Position numbers and translations under genes: made by a program | Source of the DNA: Tetranychus cinnabarinus | Lineage: Eukaryota; Arthropoda; Arachnida; Trombidiformes; Tetranychidae | Length of the DNA: 64,000 nucleotides | NCBI GenBank assembly: GCA_022266195.1 | Contig: WHVY01000004.1 | Coordinates: 7,767,501 to 7,831,500 of the forward strand | Reading direction: 5' to 3' | The notes under the pieces: model-generated | What the model was told of the DNA's origin: nothing | The model's database searches: none | The model's input: only the letters and a program-made list of their open reading frames with translations | In this document: positions 51,601 to 62,797 of the stretch, one piece after another | How positions within the stretch are numbered: the first letter of the stretch is position 1 | Layout: each line of letters starts with the position of its first letter

Positions 51601-54600
51601 CTTTTTTCTCTCCGTTCCAATAAAAAAAAGAAATAGAAAAAAGTCGAAAATTGAAAATGTGTTAACATGTAAATCTGCGTTTGGAGAAACAAAAGTTTCC
51701 TAATTGTCTTGGTTCGCGTGACTTGGACTGACCACGAGTCAGGTAAATTAGTGGTTAGACCATTTGAATAGCCACAAGAAGAGGTCAACATTTTTGCACA
51801 CTTTTGTTAAACTTGTAAGGCCTCTTTGGGTCAACCTTACGATCACGGTTTTCGCATAATGTTTAAGAGTGAAAAGTTGATTGAAAAACTTTTGAGATCA
51901 CCTTTTGCCTTGGAATGGAGTAAAATCAATTTTGCTTTTCATAATCAAATTAACTGAATTTACTGAATGAACAAATTTGCTGTTGGTCATCATTAGTCTT
52001 GCCGATCATATTTGTTTAATTTTGTGCAACATTTTGACAAGTAAACTTTGACTCATTAATCTTGACCACAAACATCAGCAACCTCAAGGCTTATTTACAG
52101 GTAAAAGTGATGATAATTTTCATGTTTCCTAACCTTTTTCATCATTTCATTTCATCTCATTTCTTTGTGTCAATTTGATTTATTTAACCTTCACTTTAAC
52201 TGTAAACATATTATTTATGTTATTATTGTAATCATTAAAGTAAGTTGAATGATGAAGGATAAAATGTCCGATCAACTGAGAAAAATGAGAAAACTCTTTT
52301 TTCTTCATGTTCACTCAAAAGTGATCGTTTCTGATCATTTTTTGGATAATTTATCGTAATCTTTGATTAACCTGTGAAATTGTACTCTTGCGACTCTTTT
52401 TGATTAAGCTTAAATGTTTCCTTTCGCCATCAACTAATCACTTTTCCCTTGCCTTTTCAGTCTGTTATTCAAATGAATGGATTTAGGAGTTTAGGTGATG
52501 AAGAGGAAGTTGAATTTGAGTGTAAAGTTTCTGATAAAGGGTTGGAGGCCACTTTGGTTACTGGTGTTGAAGGGTTGGAATGTAAAGGATCACATAGAAG
52601 GCCGATTTCAAGGAAAAAGTTTAAAAAAGTTCGGTAAGTAAAGTTTAACTTATAATCTAATGAGAAGTTCCATCAACTGTATTCATGAGATCGATTGATA
52701 CATCAATGATATTTGATTAAGAGAGCAATTAACTATTAACTGTTGATTCTTAACTTCATCAGTGACAAATTTCATGGATTTATTTCAATTTGCGAAAATT
52801 TCCTTTCCTTTGCTTTAGTTTGAATTTACATTCAATAGCTTTTGATTAGCTGATGAAATTACTTTACACTTTAATTTGGACGTGAATTCGGTCTGAATCT
52901 TGTATTTGCATCTTTTCCATTAGTTTTGGCCTTTCAACAATCGAAGTTTCTTTTCATCTTTACTTTTTATTGTTTCAATTCTCATCTTTGAATCTATTAT
53001 TTGCAATAAATTTACTCAGACTTAGCACTTTATTGGTAAAGCTCTGCGAAACTGACCAAATGATGATAAAATACAATTTGTTTTTTGCAATAAAACGATA
53101 ATCTCGAGGTCTGTTACGGTTCAATCGAGAAGTAAATTGTACTTTTATTTTCATCCAAATTGGTTAAACTTTAAATTGTAGTTTTCAACTATAATTGGAA
53201 TCAATGTTACAAATTGTTGCCCGTAAACGCGAAAAAATTAAAATGCCCAAAGACTAAAGACTGAAGAGTGTAAAAGTTGTGAACAATTAACAATGAAATG
53301 GTCTTTGATTACCATTGATCTGTAAATATGATTAGTTTCCGTTTCTCTGGACTGCTGTTAATATCATTGGCACTTGGACTCACACTTTTGTGCCTCTTTT
53401 GATTGAACCTCTGCGTTTAAAGGTATCATTATCACAATCAGTTTGAGCATTAAGATTGTTAACCAAGGGAAGGCAAAAAGCAAGGTAAAAGGTAACCTTA
53501 ACCAAAAGGCCATTATTATAAGGTCACTAGCAAAGAAGCGGAATGAAGAGACAAAACAAAACCAAAAAAAAGGAAAACAAAGCGAAATGGTAAAGTAATT
53601 GTAACTGTATTCAGCCATTATTGAAACAAGGTTAAAGGTTAGACCATTATCCGGGTAAAAGGTGCAGATGGGCCAAGATTATTAGCTTTTTAAATCCTTT
53701 TCAATGTTTTTCCGTTCAAACATCGAAATGAGTGAAAAAAGTAAAAGTTAATTGTTATCAAAACCATTGAAAGATCATTATTACCATTGTAATTGTACAA
53801 GACAACTAATGATAATTATGTTACCATTAGTTGATACGGATGAACGAAAGATGATAAAATGTACACAAAATTACTTCTCATAATCATTGATGAATTAATC
53901 TGAATTAATGTTGTTCCAAATGTAGTCTGTTGAACCTCTAATTGAGACTTTTTTACCAATCATTTGCATGTTGGCACGAGCTGACCTTTGGCCAGTTTCA
54001 AGGTAAAGTAGGTCACGATGTTGAGAGAGAATAGTTTGTATGGAAAATTTGGGCAAATTTTTTGGTTTTTTTCTTCTTTTCTTTTTTTCTCTTTTTTTTC
54101 CTCTTTTACCTTTTACTTTCTCAATGTCAACTTCTCGTCAAATGTCCAGTCAGAGTGACAAGGGAGAGCAAAGGACAAACTGGCCTCTTTTTTACATCAT
54201 CTTATTCATTATCTTCGCTCATTGACTGACCATCGAAACTTTTCATTATTTCATTGTTGTTATTATCATAATTTGCTTCTTTTCATAAGTCTTTACCTTT
54301 CCCATGTTTTTCAACTTTTTTATTTCATTTCAATTTTCCTCTTCACACTGGTCAGTCCTCTTTGGCCCTCTGATGTTGTTGTATAAGTTGTCGTCGTCAT
54401 TTCAAGTGAGTTGATTGTTGATATTGTCAGCTTAGTCTGTCTCTTTGTGGCTCTACTCATTATTGTTACATTATAATAGCTTGTTGATAAGATATCTTAG
54501 TTTTTGGACTTTTTTTCGTTTTTTTTTTCGGTTCCCTTTTTTGTTCTGTTTTCATATTGCTTTTATTTGAGTATTTAATTTCACGCAACTCAAATACCTT

Positions 54601-57074
54601 TTAGCGCACTTCACTTGAAAAATCTGTTGAAATGTTGTTGATGAGTGTGATGATGATAATGATGGTTAAGGTAAGGGAAGATGAAAAAGAAACGGAAAAA
54701 AGATTTTGTTATGCTGACCATTGGATAGTTAATTGGCAATCAAGTTGAAAAGTGTCACCAACATTTATCAGATATTTTTACCTGAAAAGACAAATACAAA
54801 TGTGCTCATCAAATGAAAAAGTAAAAGTTGAAAAATTTTCAAATTAATGTTCGAATGAAATGTTTACAAAGAAAAGGTAAAGGAAAGTAAAAGGCGCAAC
54901 GATCCAAGTCATGATTAAGTAGTGGAGCATTCGAGTTGAGGTCACACTTAACGTTTTTTAAGCAAAGGTCAAATGTGACTCGTGCCAGTAAAGGTAGTGA
55001 GGTAACAATGAGTAAAGGTAACAAAAGTGTCGAAAGGAAATGGACAAAAGAAATGGAAGAAAAAATGGGTCAAATTGGACAAGAAAATGAAATGTTGAAT
55101 TTGTAAAGAGCTAAAGTTGTGGGAGGAAGTGAATTATTTAATGGTTCCCTTGGACTGTGATGGGCCATTGTGAGACGGACAAGGGTAAAGACCAACAGCA
55201 ACTCCCCCGCATTTACCAGATTTGCCAGGGAGAGAAACCAGATGAGAAGCTGGTTCGAGTTGGACAAATGAAGGGAAGAGACAAAATAAAAGGATGAAAA
55301 GCGATGAATGGGAAACAGGGTTACAGTGAGGGTGGTTGGTCCAGGGAGGGATACAGGAGAGAGAGAGAGGATATTGATATGGATAAACAAGGAAAATGGA
55401 CACTTTGGCACGATAGCACGTTGGCACGAGCCAAGGTTGTAAACATTGTTGTTTATCATCTTCATCTTCCTCATCATCATTATGTTCAATGTGTGTGTGT
55501 ACTTAAAATCGAAATCTTTTGTTGAGTAGAAAAGGTTTACTGGCTCTAAATTGACCATTGAATTTTGAAATGTTGACCAATGTCCAGCTGCCCTTTGATA
55601 CATCCTTGAGCTAACAAACTCACTTACACCCTCAATGTACAACTGATTTTTTTCTTCTTCTTCTTGTACTTATTGTGTTCGTTAATCGTACAACTGTGCA
55701 TCTATGTGTATCAGATTTAGCCTCGAGTCACCCACATCAGCTGACCATTTGATCCGTTTGACCAGAGTATTAAGTTTTCTTCACTTTCCTTTTTCTCTCG
55801 CCATTTGTATCGTATGTTGTATATTTTTAAATATCATTATCATTGAATTATCCATTATATAATCCGACTTTTGAAGCGCTTTACAAACACTCGCTTTCAC
55901 AAAATATTGTACCAACTTCAAGTGTTAACAACTTTTTTGTTACATTGGCATATCAATTTCATTGGTACTCATTCAATCTCATCTTGAATCGATTAATTTT
56001 TCATTAGTTTATCGAACAGAAAATTAATCATTTTCTTTCTTCATTTACTGATTTAGATGTTATAATTGTGGTGAATTTGCAAATCACATTGCAGCCAAGT
56101 GCAATATGGGACCTCAGCCGAAAAAGTGTCACCACTGTAAGGCAGTTGACCATTTGATTGCTGATTGTCCAGTTAGTAAGCTGAAGACCAAGAAGAGCAA
56201 ACAGCAACAGTCGGTTAGCTCGGATGGTGATGAAGATGAACAAATTGAGGATGAATTGGATGATAAAAGTGAGGATAAACCTGAAGTAAAGTGTGAAAAT
56301 AAAGGTGAAAATAAAAGTCTCGATGAGGTGAAAGATGTTGATGAATCAAGTGAATTAACAACCAATGAATCAACAAGTTTAAAGGCAACTGAAACAAGGC
56401 CAACATCAAGCTGCTGCTCAACCGTAAAGGAAGACCCAACAGGATCAACTCAAGTCATCGAGTCCCCATCGACACCGTCACTCAGCTCAACCTGTTTAAC
56501 CCAAAGTGAAACCTCTATGTTGACCTTATCCTTACCTGTTCCTGAACCTGAGTCAAGTGAAGTGAACGATGATTGTTGTGTAATAATTATGAATAAGTTG
56601 AATGTTGAGACTAGTGAAATGGGCTCAGAGGATGATGTTTCCCTGGTTACAGTTGAAACTCAATCGACAAGCTCATCAGTCTCTTCAGATCATGGTAAAG
56701 AGGTTCGCTCTGATTCAGGAATCATTGTTCGTGATGATGATTGCATGAATGGCCGGAGTAACAGTAGAAACAGTTGTGATATAAATAATAACAATAATAA
56801 TGATAGTAATAACGATGATAGTAAAACTAATGAAACCAATGATACTGACCATTCCAATGATATTATGGACAGTAAAATTATCGCAAATAACATTAAAAAC
56901 GTTGAAAATTGTAACAATTCATTCAACAACAATAACAATAATCTTAACCTTAACAATAAGCTATTTAGCACAGTTGAATCACTGACAACAGGCAACAATT
57001 TATTAAACACAGAATCAGATAAACATTCAATTGCAAGTTCATTAATCCAATTACCTCAACCTGAAAGTTCATAA
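36454..57074 (+). CDS. lin-28: Lin-28 RNA-binding protein (cold-shock domain plus two CCHC knuckles)
   Basis: Exons: 36454-36601, 36725-36849, 52461-52633 and 56057-57074, giving 487 residues. Lin-28 binds let-7 precursors and blocks their maturation, and also binds mRNAs, timing developmental transitions. The cold-shock domain (about 66-141) reads RCKWFNVAKGWGFITPNDGG, PDVFVHQ, then SVIQMNGFRSLGDEEEVEFE. Knuckle 1 is CYNCGEFANHIAAKC (150-164), and knuckle 2 is CHHCKAVDHLIADC a few residues later, joined by GPQPKK. The CSD plus two-knuckle order occurs only in Lin-28. After about residue 187 comes a roughly 300-residue acidic, Ser/Thr/Asn-rich tail with poly-Asn runs. The family is usually about 200 residues. 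Introns are 123 nt, 15.6 kb and 3.4 kb. Exon 1 is the weakest part: its donor TGTAAGTG and phase fit, but another start (32617) or another acceptor (exon from 36740) is possible. Confidence 0.93.
36725..36849 (+). CDS. lin-28: lin-28 exon, first half of cold-shock domain
   Basis: Encodes GEPDQITALTGRRRGRCKWF through DVFVHQ, including the RNA-contacting KWFN and GFIT strands. The reading phase is fixed, because the other two phases have an immediate stop. The donor is CAGGTAAGT. Confidence 0.93.
39312..39890 (+). repeat. Decayed tandem repeat, three to four units
   Basis: Related units begin near 39312, 39504 and 39772, with a stub near 39870. Shared order: ATGTATGTTT, G(G/C)CAAAGAG, TAGGTTGA, GTCTCAT(T)..CCTAACCAG, ACTTTAGT, GGTTAAAATG. 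A weaker relative of the middle part is at about 47549-47580. Confidence 0.65.
40959..41248 (+). promoter_or_regulatory. Homotypic cluster of ATCGATT motifs
   Basis: Six ATCGATT sites plus one GATCGATG within about 290 bp in lin-28 intron 2. ATCGAT is the core bound by Onecut-type factors and overlaps the DREF motif. An enhancer role is inference. Confidence 0.35.
41942..41968 (+). repeat. (CAT)9 microsatellite
   Basis: Nine uninterrupted CAT units in lin-28 intron 2. Confidence 0.9.
42395..42735 (+). repeat. Pyrimidine-rich, nearly G-free tract
   Basis: More than 300 nt of C/T/A with very few G on the + strand, built of TCATC, CTTCC and TTCATC units. Stop-free frames across it are artefacts of composition. 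Confidence 0.7.
47671..47684 (+). repeat. (TC)n microsatellite
   Basis: Seven TC units inside a longer pyrimidine-rich stretch (47620-47960). Confidence 0.8.
52461..52633 (+). CDS. lin-28: lin-28 exon, second half of cold-shock domain
   Basis: Encodes SVIQMNGFRSLGDEEEVEFE, then a basic linker ending RKKFKKVR before the knuckles. A TTTTCAG acceptor and GGTAAGTA donor bound it. Confidence 0.93.
52634..56056 (+). other. lin-28 intron 3 (3.4 kb)
   Basis: Separates the cold-shock domain from the zinc knuckles. Nothing coding is supported. The 12-mer GTTGGCACGAGC occurs near 53972 and again near 55422. A long antisense frame at 55070-55642 is rejected. Confidence 0.65.
56057..57074 (+). CDS. lin-28: lin-28 last exon, zinc knuckles and long acidic tail
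   Basis: Starts in phase to complete R149, then both CCHC knuckles, a basic KLKTKKSKQQQ stretch, and a long tail of D/E, S/T and N runs (including NNNNNDSNND and NNNNNLNLNN) to TAA at 57072-57074. Confidence 0.95.
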
Positions 57075-57602
57075 ATGCAAAAAAAAAGGTGAAAAAAGAA
57101 AAGCGAAAAAACGAAAAAAAAAAATAATTCTGTAAATAATAATCTTCCCTGTCTTGATAATCATGTAATTTGATTCCCATTGTAATATCAATTAACAATC
57201 ATTGTTACCACCTGAACCTGTAAACACAAAATTCCCAGTAAATTCCCGAGACTAACTTCATGATAATCAGATGCAAATTTGGTCAAAATTTTTTGCTTCT
57301 TCACTTATCGTTATAGTCATTCCAGATTAAAAGTTAATCAACTTTTAACGAGCTCGATAAAGTTCCTAATCGAGTTGCCAAGCTGTTGAATCAGGTAAAA
57401 GCAACTCATTCAGAATTCATTCTGACGCCGTAGAGAATTGAATCAAAATAATCATTTTTTCTCTCTCATTGTACATAAGACTTGCAAAAATGTTTCAAAA
57501 ATCATATCAAATTAGTGTATTTACATGATGAAAAATGTAGAAAAAAAAGTTCATTTGTCTGTAAATTTGCCCGAAAAACTTGAACAAATAAAGTTGAATA
57601 AA
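57075..57602 (+). other. lin-28: lin-28 3'UTR with tandem AATAAA
   Basis: AATAAA at 57587-57592 and 57597-57602, about 520 nt after the stop, are good candidates for the mRNA end. Confidence 0.6.
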
Positions 57603-58741
57603 AGTAAACTTGCGATTCCCTTTATTTGATAACATTTTTCTATACAGAATGTTCATCTTCCAATGATAAAGCTGAAAAGTCCATCGAGAGTCAAAATTTG
57701 TAAAATAAACTACAAGAGGATGATGATAATGATGATGGTGAGGAGGAGGACAAAAAGGAGGAAAAAATGGGAGAAGAGAAAATCAATGAAGAAAAAAAAC
57801 GAAAATGTTGTTCAACATTTTATCGATTGTCATCTTTACATTATCATTGGCTTTTTTTTCAAATCCATTTTCAAACAGGGAGTTTATTTCAATAACAAGT
57901 TTCTTATATTTCTTTCTCTCTCTGCTTGTTTCCTATCATTATTATTATTAAACATGTTCAGTAATGTTATTAGTTTTTTCATATTTCCAAGCCATTGACT
58001 TTGTCCTGTTTTCAAGTTACAGACAAAAATTCATCTTAATAAGTTGTAAGCCAAGTGAAGGGGAAATGTTTCACTTTCATTAATTTATTATTTGGCGATT
58101 CAAGACAAATTGTTCATCTTTTTACACTAAATTTACTGTTTTCCAGTGAAACTTGATTTAATTAAACAACTTGAAGGAAACAAGAGATTATTCAGTGAAG
58201 AAAAATTTTCTCATTTATTGATATTCAGAGTTTCAGTTTTCATTATAAAAAGCTACTGACTTAGCGTTACAGTGATTGAAGACTACTTTCAACTGTAATT
58301 TGACTTGTTCAGATCAAACTCTGGAATAATTTTATGAGCGATTAAACAGAATGTGAATTTTTTGAAATCGTAAAGTTCTTTATTGTGTGTAAACCAACAT
58401 GATTCAGTGCTGAAAGTTTACCTTATTTTAGTTTGGTAAACCTTTGGTAAAATCTTTAGATAGGTTTTTGGAAGCAGCTTCAACGGATGTTCTTAGGCAT
58501 GAAAATCATGGAAAGGATAACGGTTCTTACATGAGTTTCCTTCGATGCCACGATGTAGTCATAATAGCTATGCAAATGGCGATCACTTCGAGGACACTTA
58601 TCAATAACTAATTGGTTCAGTTTCAAAACCTTTTTGGGTGAAATCTTTTCAGTTAAAGCAGTTTAGCTCAAGTCAAAATAGACAAAATCGAAAATTTCTC
58701 CTCATTAGTCGAATTTCTGAGCTCAACCTGGATCGATTGAA
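57603..58741. other. Intergenic region downstream of lin-28
   Basis: No coding sequence recognised. A purine-rich GAT/GAG stretch lies at about 57717-57800. The rest is AT-rich. Confidence 0.55.
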
Positions 58742-58771
58742 TATAAAAGCGTCTTTTGAATGGAATTCATT
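58742..58771 (+). promoter_or_regulatory. TATA box plus initiator
   Basis: TATAAAAG at 58742-58749, with a TCATT initiator-like pentamer at 58767-58771. From the first T of the box to the initiator A is 27 nt, the expected arthropod spacing. It would start a 5' leader of about 47 nt before the ATG at 58816. Confidence 0.5.
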
Positions 58772-58815
58772 TTTTCTCCAAAATTCATTCAATAATCATT
58801 GATAAACGAAGCAAA

Positions 58816-58843
58816 ATGGAAATCGAAAAAGAGAAATTCGAAG
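58816..58843 (+). CDS. Candidate first exon of a downstream gene (partial)
   Basis: ATG in good context (GCAAAATGG) encodes MEIEKEKFE and meets a GGTAATTT donor in phase 1. Together with the TATA/Inr pair 70 nt upstream it looks like the start of a gene whose further exons I cannot find before 64000. The product cannot be named from nine residues. Confidence 0.35.
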
Positions 58844-61705
58844 GTAATTTGAGCTCATCATAGTTTTTAGCCTAACGAACCTTTCGCGAATTGCATTGAA
58901 TCTATTTCAAATTAGTTGTTTTAACCCTTTTCCGAAACATTCAGCTTTCATTACTGTTTATGTTGAGATTGATTTACCTATTGAAAAGTGAAATAAAGTG
59001 TCAACATTCCCTTATAAATTGCAACCCAAAGGATTGATTTTCATTTGGTTTGATTGCTATCGATTAAATTGTTGCCTTCATCAGCTGGCAATGGATGAAA
59101 ATTAGTCAATTGAAGGTAAATAGGTTAAACTTAATCATTGGTATTTACTAAACGGTCATTTCATTTTTAAATCGATTGCAAATGTTTGTAATAAACTCAC
59201 AATTTAGATTATTGATTGAAGGTAAAAAAGGAAAAAACTGAATCGATTTACATTTTTGCGCTTCAAATATTTGCTATTCAATTTGGTCAGATAAAGAAGA
59301 GAGAAAAGTATAAATTAAAAGTTTCTCCAATTTCGCTTTACCTTTTTCACAATGAATACGAAAGGGAAGAAAGAAAGAAAGAAAAGAGAGAAAAAAAACT
59401 GACCCTATTATTATGGGTCAGTTACATAGTGGACTAAGTATCTATGGAATAACACGGCACGCGCCTTCCAAAAATGACCAAAGGAAAAGGACAGAAGAAA
59501 GTGAAGAGAAAAGTAAAGATGAAAAGAAATGCAGCTTAAGAATAGAGTCCAGTTTGGATTATTTTGAACCAACTATTACGTTCGAATCAATAATAACAAT
59601 AATAACTATTATAATGATAACAAGGACAATTCTTGACCCATAAATCTGTGTCCAAAAAGTGTCCCTTAAACAAGGCCAGACAATAAACAATTTGCGTCAC
59701 TTTTATTTGATCAATGAAAAGCCAAGAATTGAAAATTTACCTAAAAAAGGTGGAAACTTTTCACACCATTTCATTGGATTAAATCATGATAAAACTGTTT
59801 ACACAATCATGATCGCTATCAAAATCATTGAGAGCAGCGTAACAATTGAAAGTGAACGATTCATGGAAACATTTAATCTCTTAAAACATCAGCTCATTCA
59901 AATGTCCATCTCGATCAAATGATCGACAAAAATGTACCAAAACATTAGATTTAAAGAGATCAAACACATTAGTAGATCAAAAGATCCAACACACAGAAAC
60001 ATTGACCAAAATTGTAAACAGAACATAAAATTTCTAGAAAGTTGAAAAAATCAATTTAGATTTTTTGCTCAATGAAAAGTACTTGCTGTGTAAATACACT
60101 CTTTAATCGTCTTAACTCGATAAGTTCAAATCTTGACCAAAGATCATCACTAACTTTTTACTCGAGTCTTCTGTTGGTACTTTATCCACACATTTTAATG
60201 AAAAAAAGACTAAAAATGAATGATTTGAATTGAACTCATCAAGTTGAGATGCTTTTTTATTTTAAAATTTGTCCCAATTTTCTGAGAACGCATCTAAATA
60301 TGAAAACTGTTGAAAAATTCCGAGTTTTTCTGGTTTTAGATTCGACTTAAGATTTCGTCTAAGCATTTTGAGAAGCCGTCTAAACATTATGGGAACTTGT
60401 CTTAAGTCACCAAAAGTTTTAAGACGCTTCAACAGACTGACATTATCTGTTACTTTACAGTAAATAAAAAAATGCTAACTTTCATTTTGCAACATCGAAA
60501 AATTGGCCCAGCAATATCAATAAACTTCAACTTGAAAACATTATCGAATGGACTTTAAAAGTTCAGAAAAACTAAATCGAAATTGAAACATCAAAACATT
60601 GCCAGATCAACAGCATAAACATGCGACAATTTAATCACACCAATATCCATTCGAACAATAAATTCAGAGTTGAAACATTAATACATTGGCACATCGATAA
60701 CATGAAAACATCGAAGCATCAAAGCTCAGGTCGAGTCTTGATTTGGACGATAAAAATCGAAACATTGGCCCATTGAAGCATCGCAGCAACAGCATTGCCA
60801 ATGAAATGATCGGAATGTGAAATGTAAAGATATTTTAACCTGTCAGTTATCACATTACAATGAGCGCATATTTGGCGATAAAATTGGCGCAATTTGATAA
60901 ACTTGGACTAAATTATGTCCAATTTATAACTGATTTATTGCTAAATTATGGAGCCATAATTATACTTGATATTGTTGCGATTATCATTATTATTAAGGAA
61001 TAAAAAAAACATGTTGAACCTCCTTTTTATTATTTATTATTTTGAACATGTTTTTTTGTTTTCCAATGAAACGACCAATGGTCAACATTTGACTGGACTT
61101 CAATTATAAGGCCAAAAAAGTATATTAAATGGGAAAAATAAAAGAATATCATTTTATTTCATTTTTTGTTCGCTTTCTTCGCCTTTTTCGCCTTCACTTC
61201 TTTCGTTTCCATAAGTAACAATTCTCACGGTTATTGTCGTTGAAATGAAATGAAATATTACAAGAAATTCTGTTAACACTCGGTTTATGACTTTATATTT
61301 ATCATATTTTATATGAATCCATTTTGTTTGAACCTTGAATTGTTATCAATTGTTGGAGTGAAAAAACGACTGTATAATCATAATAATGGTCAATTTGAAT
61401 GTTGATGATTTCATGTTAACTCTTGACCACTATTCAGTGTTTTGCATTATTATCATTATTCTGATTTATCAGTGAAAAAAAGCAACATTCAACATTTCAT
61501 CGTTTCTCTCTGTTATTATCATTGCCTGTAAATTGACATTCTGGGTTATTTTGGATTCTCAGTTCTGTTTAGTTACCAAAAATTATTATTACAAAAATGG
61601 ATTTAGTTTTTTTTGCTGTTTTGCTTTTTCTCCTTCAAATTGTTTGCTATTTCATCTTGATGCCTCTGAAAGCTCACAAATAAAAAGCTTTCCCATTATC
61701 ATTAT

Positions 61706-61729
61706 CATCATCATCATCATCATCATCAT
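61706..61729 (+). repeat. (CAT)8 microsatellite
   Basis: Eight uninterrupted CAT units. The complementary-sense GAT array lies about 190 nt downstream (61914-61945). Confidence 0.9.
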
Positions 61730-62283
61730 GATAAAGTTGAAAGAAAGGTTCACAATTTGATCAAATAAATGCTGAAAAAGGACAAAAAATGAAAGTAAAG
61801 CAAAATGAAAATATGAAATGAAAAACAGAATAACTTTATCACCAGAAAGAAGAAAAAAAACATAAAATGAATTGAATGTTAGATAATCAAAGAATAGCAA
61901 TGAAATAGGAAATTATGATGATGATGATGATGATGGTGATGGTGATGATAATGGCCATGGCTGATTGGAATGAGAAGTTATCAGCAAATTAGATTACAAT
62001 TTTCATTTCCAATTTCAACTTTTTCCATGTTAATTCATTTCTCTTGTCAAATTGTTTCCATCCATTTAAGGTCCTTTTCAATGATCAAGTATTTTCAGGT
62101 TGAACTGCATTTGATAACCTTTTTTTTCAAGAGTCGTTGTTGTGCTTTTGATGAGTTTCAACTTTTCACTGGTCATCATGATTATGCTTATGGTTATGGC
62201 CAACTGTGATTCTAATGATAATGATCTTGAACCTGAGTTAAAGGTAATTATTTGACCATATGATGAGCTTGATGATGTTCATG

Positions 62284-62311
62284 TTGGTGGTGGTGGTGAT
62301 GATGATGATGA
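62284..62311 (+). repeat. Compound (GGT)n(GAT)n microsatellite
   Basis: GGT units run directly into GAT units and end in GAG. Confidence 0.85.
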
Positions 62312-62719
62312 GAATCATTATCATTGTTGTTGTATAAAGAAGCATTGACTTGATTTTGATTTATGGTTGGTTCCATTGAAGACGACTTTTTGATTCTTAA
62401 AGACATTCAAAGACATTTAAGGACGACAAATAGCCTTAACATGTTGACCTGATCACCAGAAGATGATTATCGTCATCATCATGGTGATGATGATGATACA
62501 ATTGCAATTGTTAACAATGTTTAATGATGGAACAAGATTTGTTGACAGATTGATGAAAATTGAATTAACAGTCAACTGTTATTTTCATTTCAATTGTTTC
62601 CCTTTTTTTAGTCAACTCATCTTAATTGTTAAATCATTATCAAGGCATGTGGGGACAAATTATTAACTACAAGTTGACTAGTTATTTTAATTTGTTTTAA
62701 TTTGGATTATAATCAATGA

Positions 62720-62797
62720 TTAATTGACTTTGCCATTCACTTGTTATACAATGACTTGTCCTGGCCATTGAATAAATGATCTGGCAAAGTCAATTAA
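62720..62797. other. Hairpin with a perfect 16-bp stem
   Basis: TTAATTGACTTTGCCA (62720-62735) and its exact reverse complement (62782-62797) flank a 46-nt loop in which ATTCA/TGAAT could extend the pairing. It could be a MITE remnant or a miRNA-like foldback. No RNA family recognised. Confidence 0.45.

Larger units (their letters stand above)
36850..52460 (+). other. lin-28 intron 2 (15.6 kb)
   Basis: Splits the cold-shock domain at VHQ|SVIQ. No nested gene supported. Contents: purine/pyrimidine-skewed tracts (for example 42395-42735 and 47620-47960), many GAT/ATC arrays, a decayed tandem repeat at 39312-39890, and an ATCGATT cluster at 40959-41248. The unusual length suggests regulatory content (inference). 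Confidence 0.7.

Noticed and set aside
55070..55642. 190-codon open frame on the minus strand in lin-28 intron 3
   Set aside because: Length is explained by pyrimidine/purine skew. The translation is low-complexity with no domain, no splice context and no family resemblance.
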